From contig JAJAGP010000082.1 in NCBI GenBank assembly GCA_025084515.1, positions 806,001-870,000 on the forward strand: a DNA stretch of 64,000 bases, written 5' to 3'. Source of the stretch: Ancistrus triradiatus. Its lineage: Eukaryota > Chordata > Actinopteri > Siluriformes > Loricariidae. Positions 32,338 through 43,271 of the stretch are shown here, piece after piece. The first letter of the stretch is position 1. Every line of letters begins with the position of its first letter. The notes below the pieces were generated by a model that had not been told where the DNA came from, ran no database searches, and saw only the letters and a program-made list of their open reading frames with translations. Both the position numbers and the translations under genes were made by a program.

Positions 32338-33072
32338 GGAAATGTATACATACACATGGCTCAATACAAATGTGAAAAAATGCCCAGCACTTACAGACCC
32401 ATTTGAGAAGACTGATTTAGTGCCATAAGAACTGTGCAAATATGACATGCTACAAATATTAATAATAAACAATATATACTATTACTTTTCCAGCAAAGGT
32501 GCCAAGCCAGTGCCATTTATTATTTCTTAGTTGGGAAAAAGAGTGTTGGGTGTTAGGTTCAAACATAAATCACTCCTGGCATTCAGCAGATAATCTTCTC
32601 AATTACAGAGTTTGCATCTGATGCCCTCTTTACCATTTAAATCTTCCCCAAACATGCTTACCGCTGACAATAAGAGGTAAACAATACAAGAGAGAACGAG
32701 GAGAGTTTTGGGAGGCGAAGGAAACCACATGCAAGAGGAGCCACAAAAAAACGGTACGACACAGCAGCCACAAACTGCTGCCTTTATGCTTTTGACTGAC
32801 AGCAATTACTGAAATTCTCTGATAGTGCAAGACAAGTCTGCACCGGAAAAAAAAATTACAACTGTTTACTATGTTTTATTCTATATTTCAACTCCAAACC
32901 ACATCAATCCATCTTTCCAGCTTTTGGTAAATCCTTTACCAATCGACATGCCACAAAACCACATCAGAGTTTGGTTTGGAAGAAAACTGAGATGAACTAA
33001 TGGTAATACAAGAGAACAAGAGCACAAGTGGAAATATGAAAAATGGCTGCATAGCAGAAACTGCTTTATTCT
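32338..33072. other. Unique sequence, no gene seen
   Basis: No repeat or coding match was seen. The short minus-strand frames at 32599-32830 overlap in two phases and resemble nothing known. Confidence 0.4.
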
Positions 33073-33320
33073 AGTCAGGGTCCCGGATATTGGTAACACT
33101 GGATGCATTGCAGGAATATGACAGGAGGGGAGGTCTGTCCATCGCAGCCCATCACTACTAACTCATTCATTCATATTCACAACTTGGACAGTTTAACGTT
33201 GCCAATCCGCTTTGAAAAGAGGGATTTTTAAGAATTAACCCATGAGAACATGAAGATCACCCCAAACTCCATACAGATAGTAAGCACACCTCAGGATGGA
33301 TCCTAGGACCCTGAAGGCCC
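33073..33320 (-). repeat. Repeat S3, reverse copy
   Basis: gtcagggtcccggatattgg, gtccatcgcagcccatcac, cattcattcatattcacaac, cagtttaacgttgccaatcc, aaactccatacagatagtaa and ctcaggatggatcctaggac follow the order of the distal-to-proximal half of S3 as common in fish (recalled) and of the 45194 copy reversed. Confidence 0.65.
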
Positions 33321-35084
33321 CTGAAGGACCCTGAGGGACCCACCAGGAGCGATTCTAGGATCAGACCTTTAAAGCACCCAGTGAGACCCAGAGTCATGCC
33401 CCCTTTTTTAACACAAAAAAACTGTATATTTGAACATAATTTTGGACTGCATTCCAACACTTGTGAAGAAAGAACATCTGACTTTTTGGGTGGGGAAAAC
33501 TGGAAAGACACCAATAATTCTGAGAAAACTTCCATTAATGCTCAGTCTGTGAGCCACAAACCCATCACTTTGATCATACCATTTGGGAGGCAAGGAGGGA
33601 CTGTTCTATATTTGATTTTACAATGTTAAATTTAAACAATATACTTTCTATGGTTTTAACATTTTTTCAGCTAATCTGAGACAAATGTCCGTTCAAAAAA
33701 CAGCACCACCACCACCAAATAAAAATTACTTTTTTTACTATTTTAGGGGTTTTTGAACTCAATTAAGGAATATGAGCACCCCTAAAAAGGGGATAGACAT
33801 GCCTATGCTGCCCACCATGGGACCCAGAACATATTTTACATTGAAAAATCTATCAGATTTCCAAATGGTCCCAGGGCTCTACTGCTAAGGCAGTAGATTT
33901 TTTTTTAAAGATAAACACCTCACCTAAAGCAAAGCAAGATTCCAGGAACCCATTATATTGTCTCTGCATATCTAATCATTGATGATTATGAAACTTGTAT
34001 CAGTGAAAAACATACTGAAAGTGAACTCTATATGAGTGGACAGCGAGAAGGAGAGAGGCGAGTGAGAGATCGAGAGAAAGGGAGAGCGTGCGAAAGAGAG
34101 ATGCCTGGCATGTGACAGATCCATTCCACAAAATGAAAAGCCATGTATATTCAGCCAGAGAGCCTCCTCCCACCCCTACACCACCAAAACGTCTATCTCC
34201 CGTCTCACATTTGGAGTGGTCAATGAGAGGATCATGAGGGGCAATGCAATCGGAACAGGAGCCAGATTAGTCTCTGTCTGAGGACATATCCTTCTCCCAG
34301 GGGCTGACAGGGGACATCTGACCTAACTTGTGTGGAAAGTGACTCTAATTGTCATTTCAGTAGACAAGAATCCGCAACCATTCCAGAGATGCTCTTGAAA
34401 TTTAGCAAGCTACTTTATCATATGGACAGTGCCAGGCATAGAGGCCTTATTGAAGGAGACTTTTATGCTAAGATGGACTCCTTAAATTGGCAGGGCACGT
34501 CACAATGTGCTTAACATGCATACAGAAAGGGAAAAGCTTTTTAGTGCTGGGCCAAACATTACCTGACAGGTAGACTTTAGGAGCACCGCGAGATCTATTA
34601 GCCCTGCCTCATCTCCTCGGCGTGTACACGGATGATAATGCTAAAACAAGGCGGAAAAAGCTGGAAATGCTACATAATATTTGTATGATCTGGTTAGCGT
34701 GTCATTTTAGTTGTGGATTAATTCGAGCCACACTAATAGAAGCTATCAATGCTGCATTCCTTACACTAGTTTTATTAGAAAAATGTAATGGGGAACGAAG
34801 CCATTTCAATCTACTAAAGGGACAGACGGAAAGAGCTCCTGCAATTCACTCATTCAAACAAAACCAACAAGACGACTAGCAAAGAATATTAAAAAACAAC
34901 ACTGTCATACTATAGGCTGTTTATTGGACAAAACAAAACTACTGGTTTACTTTCCAGCACAGACACAGTGTCATATTATCGGTTTGAAATGATAACTTTG
35001 TCTTATAGCCTGAAATGTGAACTCATTCTGCCTTACAACACTTAAGTAATAAGTAAAAATCAACAGCTCTGAGAATTATTTTAA
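33321..35084. other. Unique sequence, no gene seen
   Basis: It includes a purine-rich stretch of gaga/gagcg words at 34040-34105. No coding pattern was recognised. The open frames near 33257-33629 and 34332-34879 match nothing known. Confidence 0.4.
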
Positions 35085-36205
35085 AAACTCAGTCCCCTTG
35101 ATTTAATATTTTGTAAAGCCACATTTTCATTTAATTACAGCCATTGGTCTGCTTAGATCTGTCTTTGCACCTAGATTGGAGAATATTTCTCCATACCACC
35201 TTGTAGAATTGATCAGGTTCTGTAAATTTTGTGGTGAGCAGCTACACCAAGTCAATCCAAAGATTTTCTTCAGATTTAGGTCACCCAGGCTCTGACATGG
35301 CCACTCTAGGACATTCACCTTCCTATACTTAAGCCACTGCATTTTTATTTATATATTTGTTGTTGGTTGTGTGTTAAGGGACACTGCCTTGCTTATCTGG
35401 TGCCCATCTTCAGCTGTCCATGAGAAGGTATTTGTCAAAAGCTTTGGGTGTTCTTGACAGCATCCATTTTCCCTTCAATACTGACCAATTGCCCAGTCAC
35501 TGCTGAAGCAAACACCCCTATAGCATAATGTCGCCACCACCATGCTTCACAGTAGGTATGCTGCATTCTGAGTTGTGAGCTTTGTTTGGTTTTCAAACCC
35601 AGAAGCTGGATTTATTCCAGAAAATTCAGTTGCAGACTCATATGACCATAAAAGCTTTTGCCGCATTGCATTAGAATCTTCCAAGTATGTTTTATTTTAG
35701 ACTCAGTGTGATAACTTTGCAGAAGATGCTCGTTTCTTGCCATTTTGCCATACAGGTCAGCTTTATGTCAAGCTGGTGAGATGTCACCAGTACACAGCAA
35801 TTAATCTCAGCTATAAAGACTATAACATTGCCAGTGGCCTCTTGCTAGCTTCCATGGTCAGGATTCTAATAACCAAGTCATCCAGTTTGCAGGGATGGCC
35901 CAATTTAGGCAAGGTGTTGGTGGTGCTGTCCACTTTCCATTTTGTTATAATGGGTATAATGGTTACTCAACTAATGGTCAAGTCAAGTCAGATTTATTTA
36001 TATAACGCTTTTTACAATGGAGCATTGTCTCAAAAGGGGCTGATCACTTATCCAAACCAGCTATTTTATTAATTAGATCTTAATAATTTATCTGTTTTGT
36101 GTGTTACTCTCACTTTGATATTGAGGGGTATAATAAACACAGCTGCATAATTTTGATTTAATTTATTTTCATTTTCAGGGTGCAATGTGACAAAAGGATT
36201 TTCTA
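35085..36205 (-). mobile_element. Degenerate Tc1-like element (family J)
   Basis: The minus-strand translation gives WLKYRKVNVLEWPCQSLGDLNLKKI (35290-35340 region), a damaged SPDLNPIE motif. Further up, ccaccaccatgcttcacagta (35534-35556) encodes the reverse of the TVKHGGG-type motif, which stands before the second Asp. The arms may include the atttaatattttgtaaagcc region on the left and aaaggattttctaagaattt on the right. A fragment of repeat R2 is inserted at 35978-36034. Confidence 0.65.
35978..36034 (+). repeat. Short R2 fragment inside Tc1 family J
   Basis: tcaagtcaagtcagatttat, then ttatataacgctttttacaatggagcattg. It starts at the same R2 end as the other copies and stops after about 57 bp. 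Confidence 0.8.
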
Positions 36206-37315
36206 AGAATTTTTTTATCGGGGTATGATAATGATAGGCACTATATATGGAACAGCAAAGTAACAGCCATATGGAGGTAGGAGAAGGAGCACCAGAACAG
36301 CTGCCCTCTCGCCCATTTCAATCCCCCAAAAGAGGAGATCTAAATCACTTTGGGCTTTTTTTTTTGCATTTGGATTACAGCTGCCCCCAAAGCTGACATT
36401 TTAAGGCTTTGTACAGTACAGTCGATGAATCCAGTCTATAAGTGCCTGTGGGGCTTTCAATGGTTTTGGTCTGACTAAAAGGAAAAGAACAAGAAGAAAG
36501 AAAGTTAAGCTCTCCTATTGAATTCATTTAACATTCATGAAAGCAAGCCTTCTGCTCCCATGCAGCAGTGGAAATGGGTTCCAGACATCTTCAGAGCGAT
36601 GCAGGTTTAAAAGACACAAGCGTTCATACCTTCTAGTCAGATACCATGTTTTACCCAGAGGCTAAATTGTGCTGTTTAGTCTCTGATGGATGGAAATAAA
36701 GCATTTATTTTACTGTTGCCACGAGCAAATAAATATCTGACGATGAAAAACCTCACACTTTTCTCCACATAAGAATATTATGAATTGATCTCTATCTCAA
36801 TAAATCCCAGTCCATTGATGTAATGCGTATATTTTAGTACTGGTGTAATACAGTAATATCGCCAAATGAATCTAGATTTGGAAAGCACTCTTGGGTACGT
36901 TTTATGTATCTTTGCACAATGAATTATCTCTAAACCAACTGAATTGCATTTGCAGTGCAGAAATGCATTCAGAGACCTTTTTTGTGCAACATTTTTTTTC
37001 TATTTATGTATCATCTAAATAGACTCATTCTGACAGTGCACATGAAGGAATTTTAAGATCCAAGCGAGACCAATAACGGCTCATCGACGTCCACAATGGC
37101 ATACTGAAAGTCATTTTCTATGTACCAGAGTCAAATAATCCAAAAAAATGTACTGATCAAAATCCATTAGAAGAGATCAATAAAACTTAACTATCATGGC
37201 ACTATGGCTAAAAGACCAGATTGTGTTTTATTCTCTCCATATGAGGTCTTCATGTGCACGAAAACTCTGAAAACTGCACATTCACAGCAGCAGAATTGCC
37301 TAAACCTATCCATAG
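36206..37315. other. Unique sequence, no gene seen
   Basis: No transposon or coding pattern was recognised. Confidence 0.4.
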
Positions 37316-37544
37316 AATGGTGCTTGAAAGTTTGTGAACCTTTCAATATTTCTCTATACAAGTGACTTAAGACATCATCAGACTTTCACATAACTCATAA
37401 ACATAGATAAAGACAACCAAATTAAATATTATACTTTGTCATTTATTTATCAAGGAAAATGATCCAATATTACATATCTGTGAGTGGCAAAAGTATGGAA
37501 CTTCTAGATTTAGCAGTGAAATTGAAGGTGACAGTAGAGTCAGG

Positions 37545-37980
37545 TGTTTGGGCCTGTTTTGCTGCATCTGGGCCAGGACGACTTGCCCTCATTGTTGGAA
37601 CAATTAATTCTGAATTGTACCATCAAATTCTAAAGAAAAATGTCTTTTTATTTGTCCAAGAACTTAATTTCAAGAGAAAGTGAGTCATGCAGCAAGAAAA
37701 CGACCCTAAGCAAAGCAAGTTGTTCTACCAAAGAAGGGAAGAATAAAGTTAATGTTTTGGAATGGCCAAGTCAAATTCCTGACCTCTTTCCAAAAGAAAT
37801 GTTGTATAAAAGCAGTTCATGGTAGAAAACCCATCATCATCCCAGAGCTGAAGCTATTCTGTAGAGAGGAATGAGCTAAAATTCCTCCAAGTTGATGTGT
37901 TGAATCATTTAGTTGCAGATATTGTTGCACAAAGGGCTCACACCAAAAACTGAAAGCAAAGGTTCGCATATGTTAGCCAC
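37545..37980 (+). pseudogene. Tc1 transposase remnant (family B), N-terminal half deleted
   Basis: The plus-strand pieces are VWACFAASGPGRLALIVGTI (about 37544-37600), YHQILKKNVFLFVQELNFKRK, then VLEWPSQIPDLFPKEMLYK (about 37760-37812), the Glu region with SPDLNP changed to IPDLFP. The second Asp region reads QQENDPKQSK, with the Asp replaced by Glu (gaa). The DNA-binding domain and the first catalytic Asp are not present. Stops and frame changes are frequent. It comes from the same parent as 6179-7185. Confidence 0.82.
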
Positions 37981-38077
37981 TCGATATAGAAATCACCAAG
38001 TCTAATACTTTGTCTCATTTGTTTAATTTTGTTCTTTTTATCTACTTTTAGGACTTGTGAACATCTGACAATGCTTT

Positions 38078-38259
38078 GGTACTGTGGTAGCAGTTAACTG
38101 GACTATGGACCAGAAAGTCCAGGGTTCAAATCCCACCTCTGTCATGCTGCCCCTGTTGGGTCCTTGAGCGAGATTCTTAACCCACAATTGATTTGATTGT
38201 AAGATTTATAAGGTGTAAGTCACTCTGTGTAACAGCGTCTGCTGAGTGCTGTAAATGTA
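38078..38259 (+). mobile_element. SINE S1 inside a Tc1 arm
   Basis: Head shortened (actgtggtagcagttaactg), B box ggttcaaatccc, body, and diverged tail (gtaagtcactctgtgtaaca). The flanking duplication aatgcttt (38070-38077 and 38260-38267) marks insertion into the right arm of the family-B element. Confidence 0.88.
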
Positions 38260-38320
38260 AATGCTTTAGCTCTATTTACGCAGAAAATTTGAAAATCCTG
38301 CATGGTTCATAAATTTCAGG

Positions 38321-40060
38321 CCCCATCATATCAGACCATGTCACATTTCCATTAGACAATTAAACAATTGTCAATAAAAGACGTTCAGCTGTAACAAACG
38401 CATTATGATGCCAAAACTTTCAAGGACAAAAGTGTCTTCAAATTTCTTATTTTAAACAAATGCACTTACTTTGGTTTTTAATAACACTCACAATTAAAAT
38501 CTCTGTCTGCATAATTCATGACACCCTGGTACTCGTGTCACAAATCAAATGCAACAAATTAAAAATAACAAGTTTGAGACGCTGTGATTCAATTAAGACC
38601 CATGGAAACACTGGGCCATGCATAATTGAGGGCCAACATGGTAAGACACATGTCAAGCTTGTCAGCCGTGGTGGCACTATTGGATTTGGCCTGTCTCTGC
38701 CACTTAAATCAGCGCTGTAAAAATTGCCAGTTACATTGATTTCTTGTTTGTATTTGTGCAAGCTTTGTGGGTACGACGAGTGAAATAGCAGAAACAGTGC
38801 TGGGGCGAATGTCGGCGGCGCAGCTCAGACTGTCGAGCTATTGGAAGTCCCGGAGGTTCATGTGCAAGCATCTCACATAAATTAAAACAAATCTGACTTA
38901 CACTGATGAATTATATTGATTTAGGACTGTTACATGTACTGCTATTTAAATGCCCCTTTCCTCGTGACATCCACGGGGGATACTTCTCCTTTGTGGTCTG
39001 CTGTGCACTTCAGTAGACCTTGAGCTGCTTTGCCTTTCATGAAATGTGCAGAGAAATAGCCTCATGTATTAATGATGGAGTCGGGGAGTTCTGATTCCAC
39101 AGCATGCCTGTAATGCGTGATAGTAAAATAGGCTGAGTCTCTCTTATCCGAGCAGCAGAGCTTTTGCTCATGTTGCAGTCACACAAGGGTTCTAAGCGAG
39201 TTCATCAATTCTAAGGCTGGTCTGCTTCTGCCCAAAAGGGAAAGTTCTTAAGCGCTGCAGCTGTGAGCATGTGTTGGATATAAATTTGGAGGCAGGAGCC
39301 ATCCAGGGGTGATAGCAATGGCCACATCTGGATTTCTCACTCCGCGCTTGAAGGATGAAACATGTATTGGAGCTGATGTGAGCCATTTGCCAAACAAAGG
39401 TTTTGAGTCTATTATGGTTATTACCATTACAACTAATATTATAATTCAATTAGTATCACTTTCTACAGACATGGTTATGTTTGACAATGAAGGGAGCTTA
39501 GCTTTGCAGTTGCACACCATAGGTCTGAAGATGGGTCTCTAGTGACATTATTATTTAGCCTAAACATAGTATATGGCCGTTTATCTTAAAATCACTAATA
39601 ACAAACCAGTCAGTAACTAAATGTTGGTTATGTTAATGCAATATGTGATATAACCATGTTAAGTAAGACTTTATTTCTCTTCCATATAGTCCTGTAGAAG
39701 GCCAAATCGATACAATCTGAAAAACTGATCTAGTCAAATTTGGCTGTAGATCCTGAGGAAATTGACTCTGTAGGTGAGAGTTTGTTTTGGGTCAAATTCA
39801 GAGAACTGTTCTCTCTCTTTCTTTGCTTTACTTTTATCCTTTTTCGGGCACGGACAAGACATTCTTGTCTAAACTACTTTGCCAATTGTTCTCAAACAAG
39901 AGCATATACTGGACTTTTCCAGGATTTGCTTTAGTGGATACAGCTATAGCCAGAATTTCATATTTATGCAGATATTTAACCACAAGACTCACTTTTGCCA
40001 CTGCAAGACTACATCACCCTTTTCAAAACAGTGTTACAGTGTAAGCAGGTGTAACTGGTG
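38321..40060. other. Unique sequence, no gene seen
   Basis: Compact non-repetitive DNA. The overlapping opposite frames at 38460-38761 and 39192-39542 match no known protein. Confidence 0.4.
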
Positions 40061-40258
40061 ACATTTACATTTACAGCATTTAGCAGACGCCCTTACCCAG
40101 AGCGACTTACAATTGGTACAGTCTTACAATCCAAGCAATCGTGGGTTAAGGGCCTTGCTCAAGGACCCAACAGTGGTAGCTTGGCAGAGATTGGATTTGA
40201 ACCCTGGACCTTCTGCTCCAGAGTCTAGTACCTTAACCACTAGGCTACCACAGTCCCA
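40061..40258 (-). mobile_element. SINE S1, near full length
   Basis: Minus-strand copy from acatttacatttacagcatt to aggctaccacagtccca with all parts present. The B box reads ggttcaaatcc on the minus strand. Confidence 0.9.
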
Positions 40259-40310
40259 TAAAGTGACACATAAAAGGCCAGCACCACTTAGTATTAGGAT
40301 TATAGACTCA

Positions 40311-41158
40311 TTATACACTTTATTAGGTACACCTGTTCAACTGCTCCTTAATGCACATATCTAATCAGCCAATAACATGCAAATAGGCATGATCAAAACG
40401 ATGAGCTGAAGTTCAAACAGAGCATCAGAATGGAGAAGAAAGGTGATATAAATATCTTTGAATGCAGCATGGTTGTTGGTGCTAGACAGGCTGATCTGAG
40501 TATTTTAGAAACTGCTGATCTACTGGGATTTTCCCGCACAGCCATCTTTAGGTTTTAAAGAGAATGGTTCAAAAAAGAGACCATATCCAGTGAGGGCAGT
40601 TCTCTGGGTGAAATGCCTGGTTGATTTCAGAGGTCAGAGGAGATTGGCCAGACTGGTTCAAGCTGATAGGAAGGAAACAGTATCTCAAATAACCATTTTG
40701 TTACAACCGAGGTATGCAGAAGAGCATCTCTGAACACAACACATCAAACCTTGAAGCAGATGGGCTACAGCATCCTGCCTCTATCAACGGTTCAGGCTGA
40801 TAATGGTAATGGTAATAATTTTCTTGGCACACTTTAGGTCCCTTAATACCATCTGAGCATCATTTAAACACCACAGCCTACCTGAGTATTGTTGCTGACC
40901 ATGTCCACCCCTTTATGGCCACAGTGTATCATCTTCTGATGGCTACTTCCAGCAGGATAACACACCATGTCACAAAGCTAAACTCATCTCAAACTGGTTT
41001 CTCAAAAATGACAATGAGTTCAGTGCACTCAAATGGCATCCACAGTCAGCAGAGCTCAATCCAACTCCATGCCACAAAGAATTAAGGCAGCTCTGAAGGC
41101 AAAAGGGGGTCCAACCTGGTGCTATCAAGGCATATCTAATAAAGTGGCCAGTGAGTGT
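40311..41158 (+). mobile_element. Tc1-like element (family F), internally deleted
   Basis: The left end tatacactttattaggtaca and the right end taataaagtggccagtgagt are inverted relatives, as in a widespread fish Tc1 family. The body holds a transposase relic with two large gaps. At about 850 bp it is roughly half of normal size. Confidence 0.88.
40430..41145 (+). pseudogene. Tc1 transposase pseudogene (family F)
   Basis: ATG 40430-40432 opens MEKKGDINIFECSMVVGARQ and continues through the helix-turn-helix (SILETADLLGFSR) to a stop. The middle third, expected to hold the first catalytic Asp, is missing around 40780. Later, FQQDNTPCHKAKLISNWF (about 40950-41005) carries the second Asp, and a block after it is deleted, including the Glu motif (PQSAELNPTP is its start). 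The C-terminus KAKGGPTWC lacks its normal stop. Two gaps and several stops make it non-functional. Confidence 0.85.
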
Positions 41159-41541
41159 ACATTACCTTATGTATGCAGACCATAGGCCCAGTTTTGACCT
41201 GCTGTTTTGGCCAAAAACTACTTGTCTAAGCCAAACAAATAGGAACCAGCACAATTTGGCAATTGTACCATGGAAAATACTGATTAATGCCATGACTCAG
41301 GGGGGAAAATCCATTTCCAAGAAACAGCTGTTTGAAACTGGACAGATGATGGCATTGTTTTTGTAAGATGCAATTGCAGCCCCCAAGGGTTAATATGGTG
41401 GCGTAAAATCAAAGGTTTCAAGTTTAGGAATTTCCAGTACAGGTGTAACATAACATCTTTTCATGTATATTAATATATTCACAGAACATAGTTTTGATTA
41501 TTGAGTACTGCTCTTTTGTATTGTAGTACACCATGCACATA

Positions 41542-42101
41542 AAGTACTGTGCAAAAGTCTTAGGACGCCATTAGATTAGATATACCAGAGTTTTACATTT
41601 ACAATATTTAGCAGATGCCCTTATCCAGAGCGACTTACAAATGATACAGTCTTACAATCCAAGCAATTGTGGGTAAAGTGTCTTGCTCAAGGACCCAACA
41701 GTGGCAGCTTGGCAGAGGTGGGATTTGAACCCTGGACCTTCTGGTCCATACCTTACCCGCTAGGCTATCACAGTATAACAATAGCAATAGTATAATGACC
41801 ATATATAATTATTTATAAATACAGGAAATTTGTATGCAGTATTAAAAACTGAAAATATAATTAAAATAAAATGAATAATAAACTAAAAAATAGCTTCTGT
41901 AGGGTACAGTGGCAAGTAGTTACAGTGACCTCCTCTTACACTTCAGCACTTCAGCTTGATCAGGAATGGTCTTTGTGGTAGAAGCCAAGAAACCACTTTT
42001 TCAGAAGTGGAACCAATCGTTGATGTTCTGTTACATATGGTCATGATACCATTTCCAAAACAACAAATCTAAAGGTGGCCTAAGACTTTGGCACAGTGCT
42101 G
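41542..42101. mobile_element. TIR element, family E, with a SINE inside
   Basis: The left end agtactgtgcaaaagtctta pairs with the inverse of the right end, aagactttggcacagtgctg (42082-42101). The inner parts ccatatataattattt and ggcaagtagttacagtgacctcc match the 8697 copy. Without the SINE (41594-41774) it is about 380 bp. Confidence 0.8.
41594..41774 (-). mobile_element. SINE S1 inside TIR family E
   Basis: Minus-strand copy, tail tacatttacaatatttagca and head ctaggctatcacagt. The flanks do not give a clear duplication. Confidence 0.87.
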
Positions 42102-42224
42102 TATTCTGCACTTTATGTTGTTGACCATGCGGTATTGTAATGTTAAAAAAAACTTTCTTATTTATCATGCTGTCATGTAATGCAGAACACCATGGTGCTG
42201 ATGGAGTGACTTTTCCTCCTTACT

Positions 42225-42745
42225 ATGTACAATCCCAAATCAGAAAAATATGTGACAGTACAGAAAATGCAAATAAAACCTATGCAGTGTTCCTTACATC
42301 TCTTTTGACTTTTATTTCATTGCAGACAGCATGAACCCAAGACATTACAGTATTTTTTCTGGTCAACTTCATTTAATTTGTTAATGAACATCCTTGCCTG
42401 CATTTCAGGCCTGCAACACATTCCAACAAAAAGTTGGGACACGGACAATTTAGGTCTAGTAATGAGGTTAAAAAAAACTAAACAATGATGTGACTTCAAA
42501 CAGGTGATGTCAGCAATTGATTACAGTCATAATTTGGAACAAAAGCAGCAGCCATGAAAAGAGTCTTTGGGGAGTAAAGATGGGCAGAGGATCTCCAGTT
42601 TATAAACAAATGCGTAAGAGAATTAAAGAAACGTTTAAAACCAATGTTCCTCAAAGAAAGACTGGAAGGGATTTTTACATATTTCAGTCCTAAATGTATA
42701 TGATTAGCGTGACAACACAACTTGACTTGCAAAGATTAATCAGAC
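42225..42745 (+). mobile_element. One arm of long-TIR transposon family G
   Basis: Outer end acaatcccaaatcagaaaaa, then an arm matching 27825-27980 (cagacagcatgaacccaaga, tctggtcaacttcatttaat, cattccaacaaaaagttggga), then a transposase start at 42580-42582 (MGRGSPVYKQMRKRIKETF). The remainder of the gene and the other arm are missing. Confidence 0.78.
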
Positions 42746-43105
42746 TACGAAATAGCTTTAGAAACTGAGCAGAAGACGAAGATAATTCTGCATTGTTTGG
42801 ATTCCTGGAATTACCATTCATTGTCTTTTAACTTCAATTCTAACTAAATTAAATCTTTTAACTAAATTCTTGCTGTATTTACTGTTCATTTTTGTATTAG
42901 TCAAATTAATAGCAGGATGTATGCTTAATGTAATTACCATTCATTGTGTAATTACCAAATTTGCAACTTTGTAGTGAGACGTACGACGAGTATAATTCTA
43001 GTATAAATCTAGTTTTGTATGAATAGTGGAATTTCCACACTTTGTAAATCTATCTAATTTTCCACTTTCCAGTAAGAAGTAGGCTTACTGTAATTAGTGT
43101 AATTC

Positions 43106-43271
43106 TACATTTACATTTAAAGGATTTAGCAGACACCCTTATGCAGAATTTTTATTTATTTTACAATGTACAGTTTAAGCAATTTCTGGGTTAAGGGCTT
43201 TGCTCAAGCAACCTTGAACCCTGGACCTTCTGTCTTACAGTCCAAGAACTTAACTGTTGCACTACCACAGC
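43106..43271 (-). mobile_element. Degenerate SINE S1
   Basis: tacatttacatttaaaggat, ttagcagacacccttatgca, gggttaagggctttgctcaag, ccttgaaccctggaccttct and actaccacag are in the expected reversed order with deletions. Confidence 0.75.

Larger units (their letters stand above)
37316..38320 (+). mobile_element. Internally deleted Tc1 element, family B, with a SINE in its right arm
   Basis: The left arm begins aatggtgcttgaaagtttgt, matching the arm at 6000, and includes the inner motif acatatctgtgagtggcaaa. The right arm (gtctcatttgtttaattttg, ctacttttaggacttgtgaa, catctgacaatgcttt) is split by a SINE at 38078-38259. The far end is diverged, so the right boundary is approximate. Most of the transposase N-terminal half is missing. 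Confidence 0.85.
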
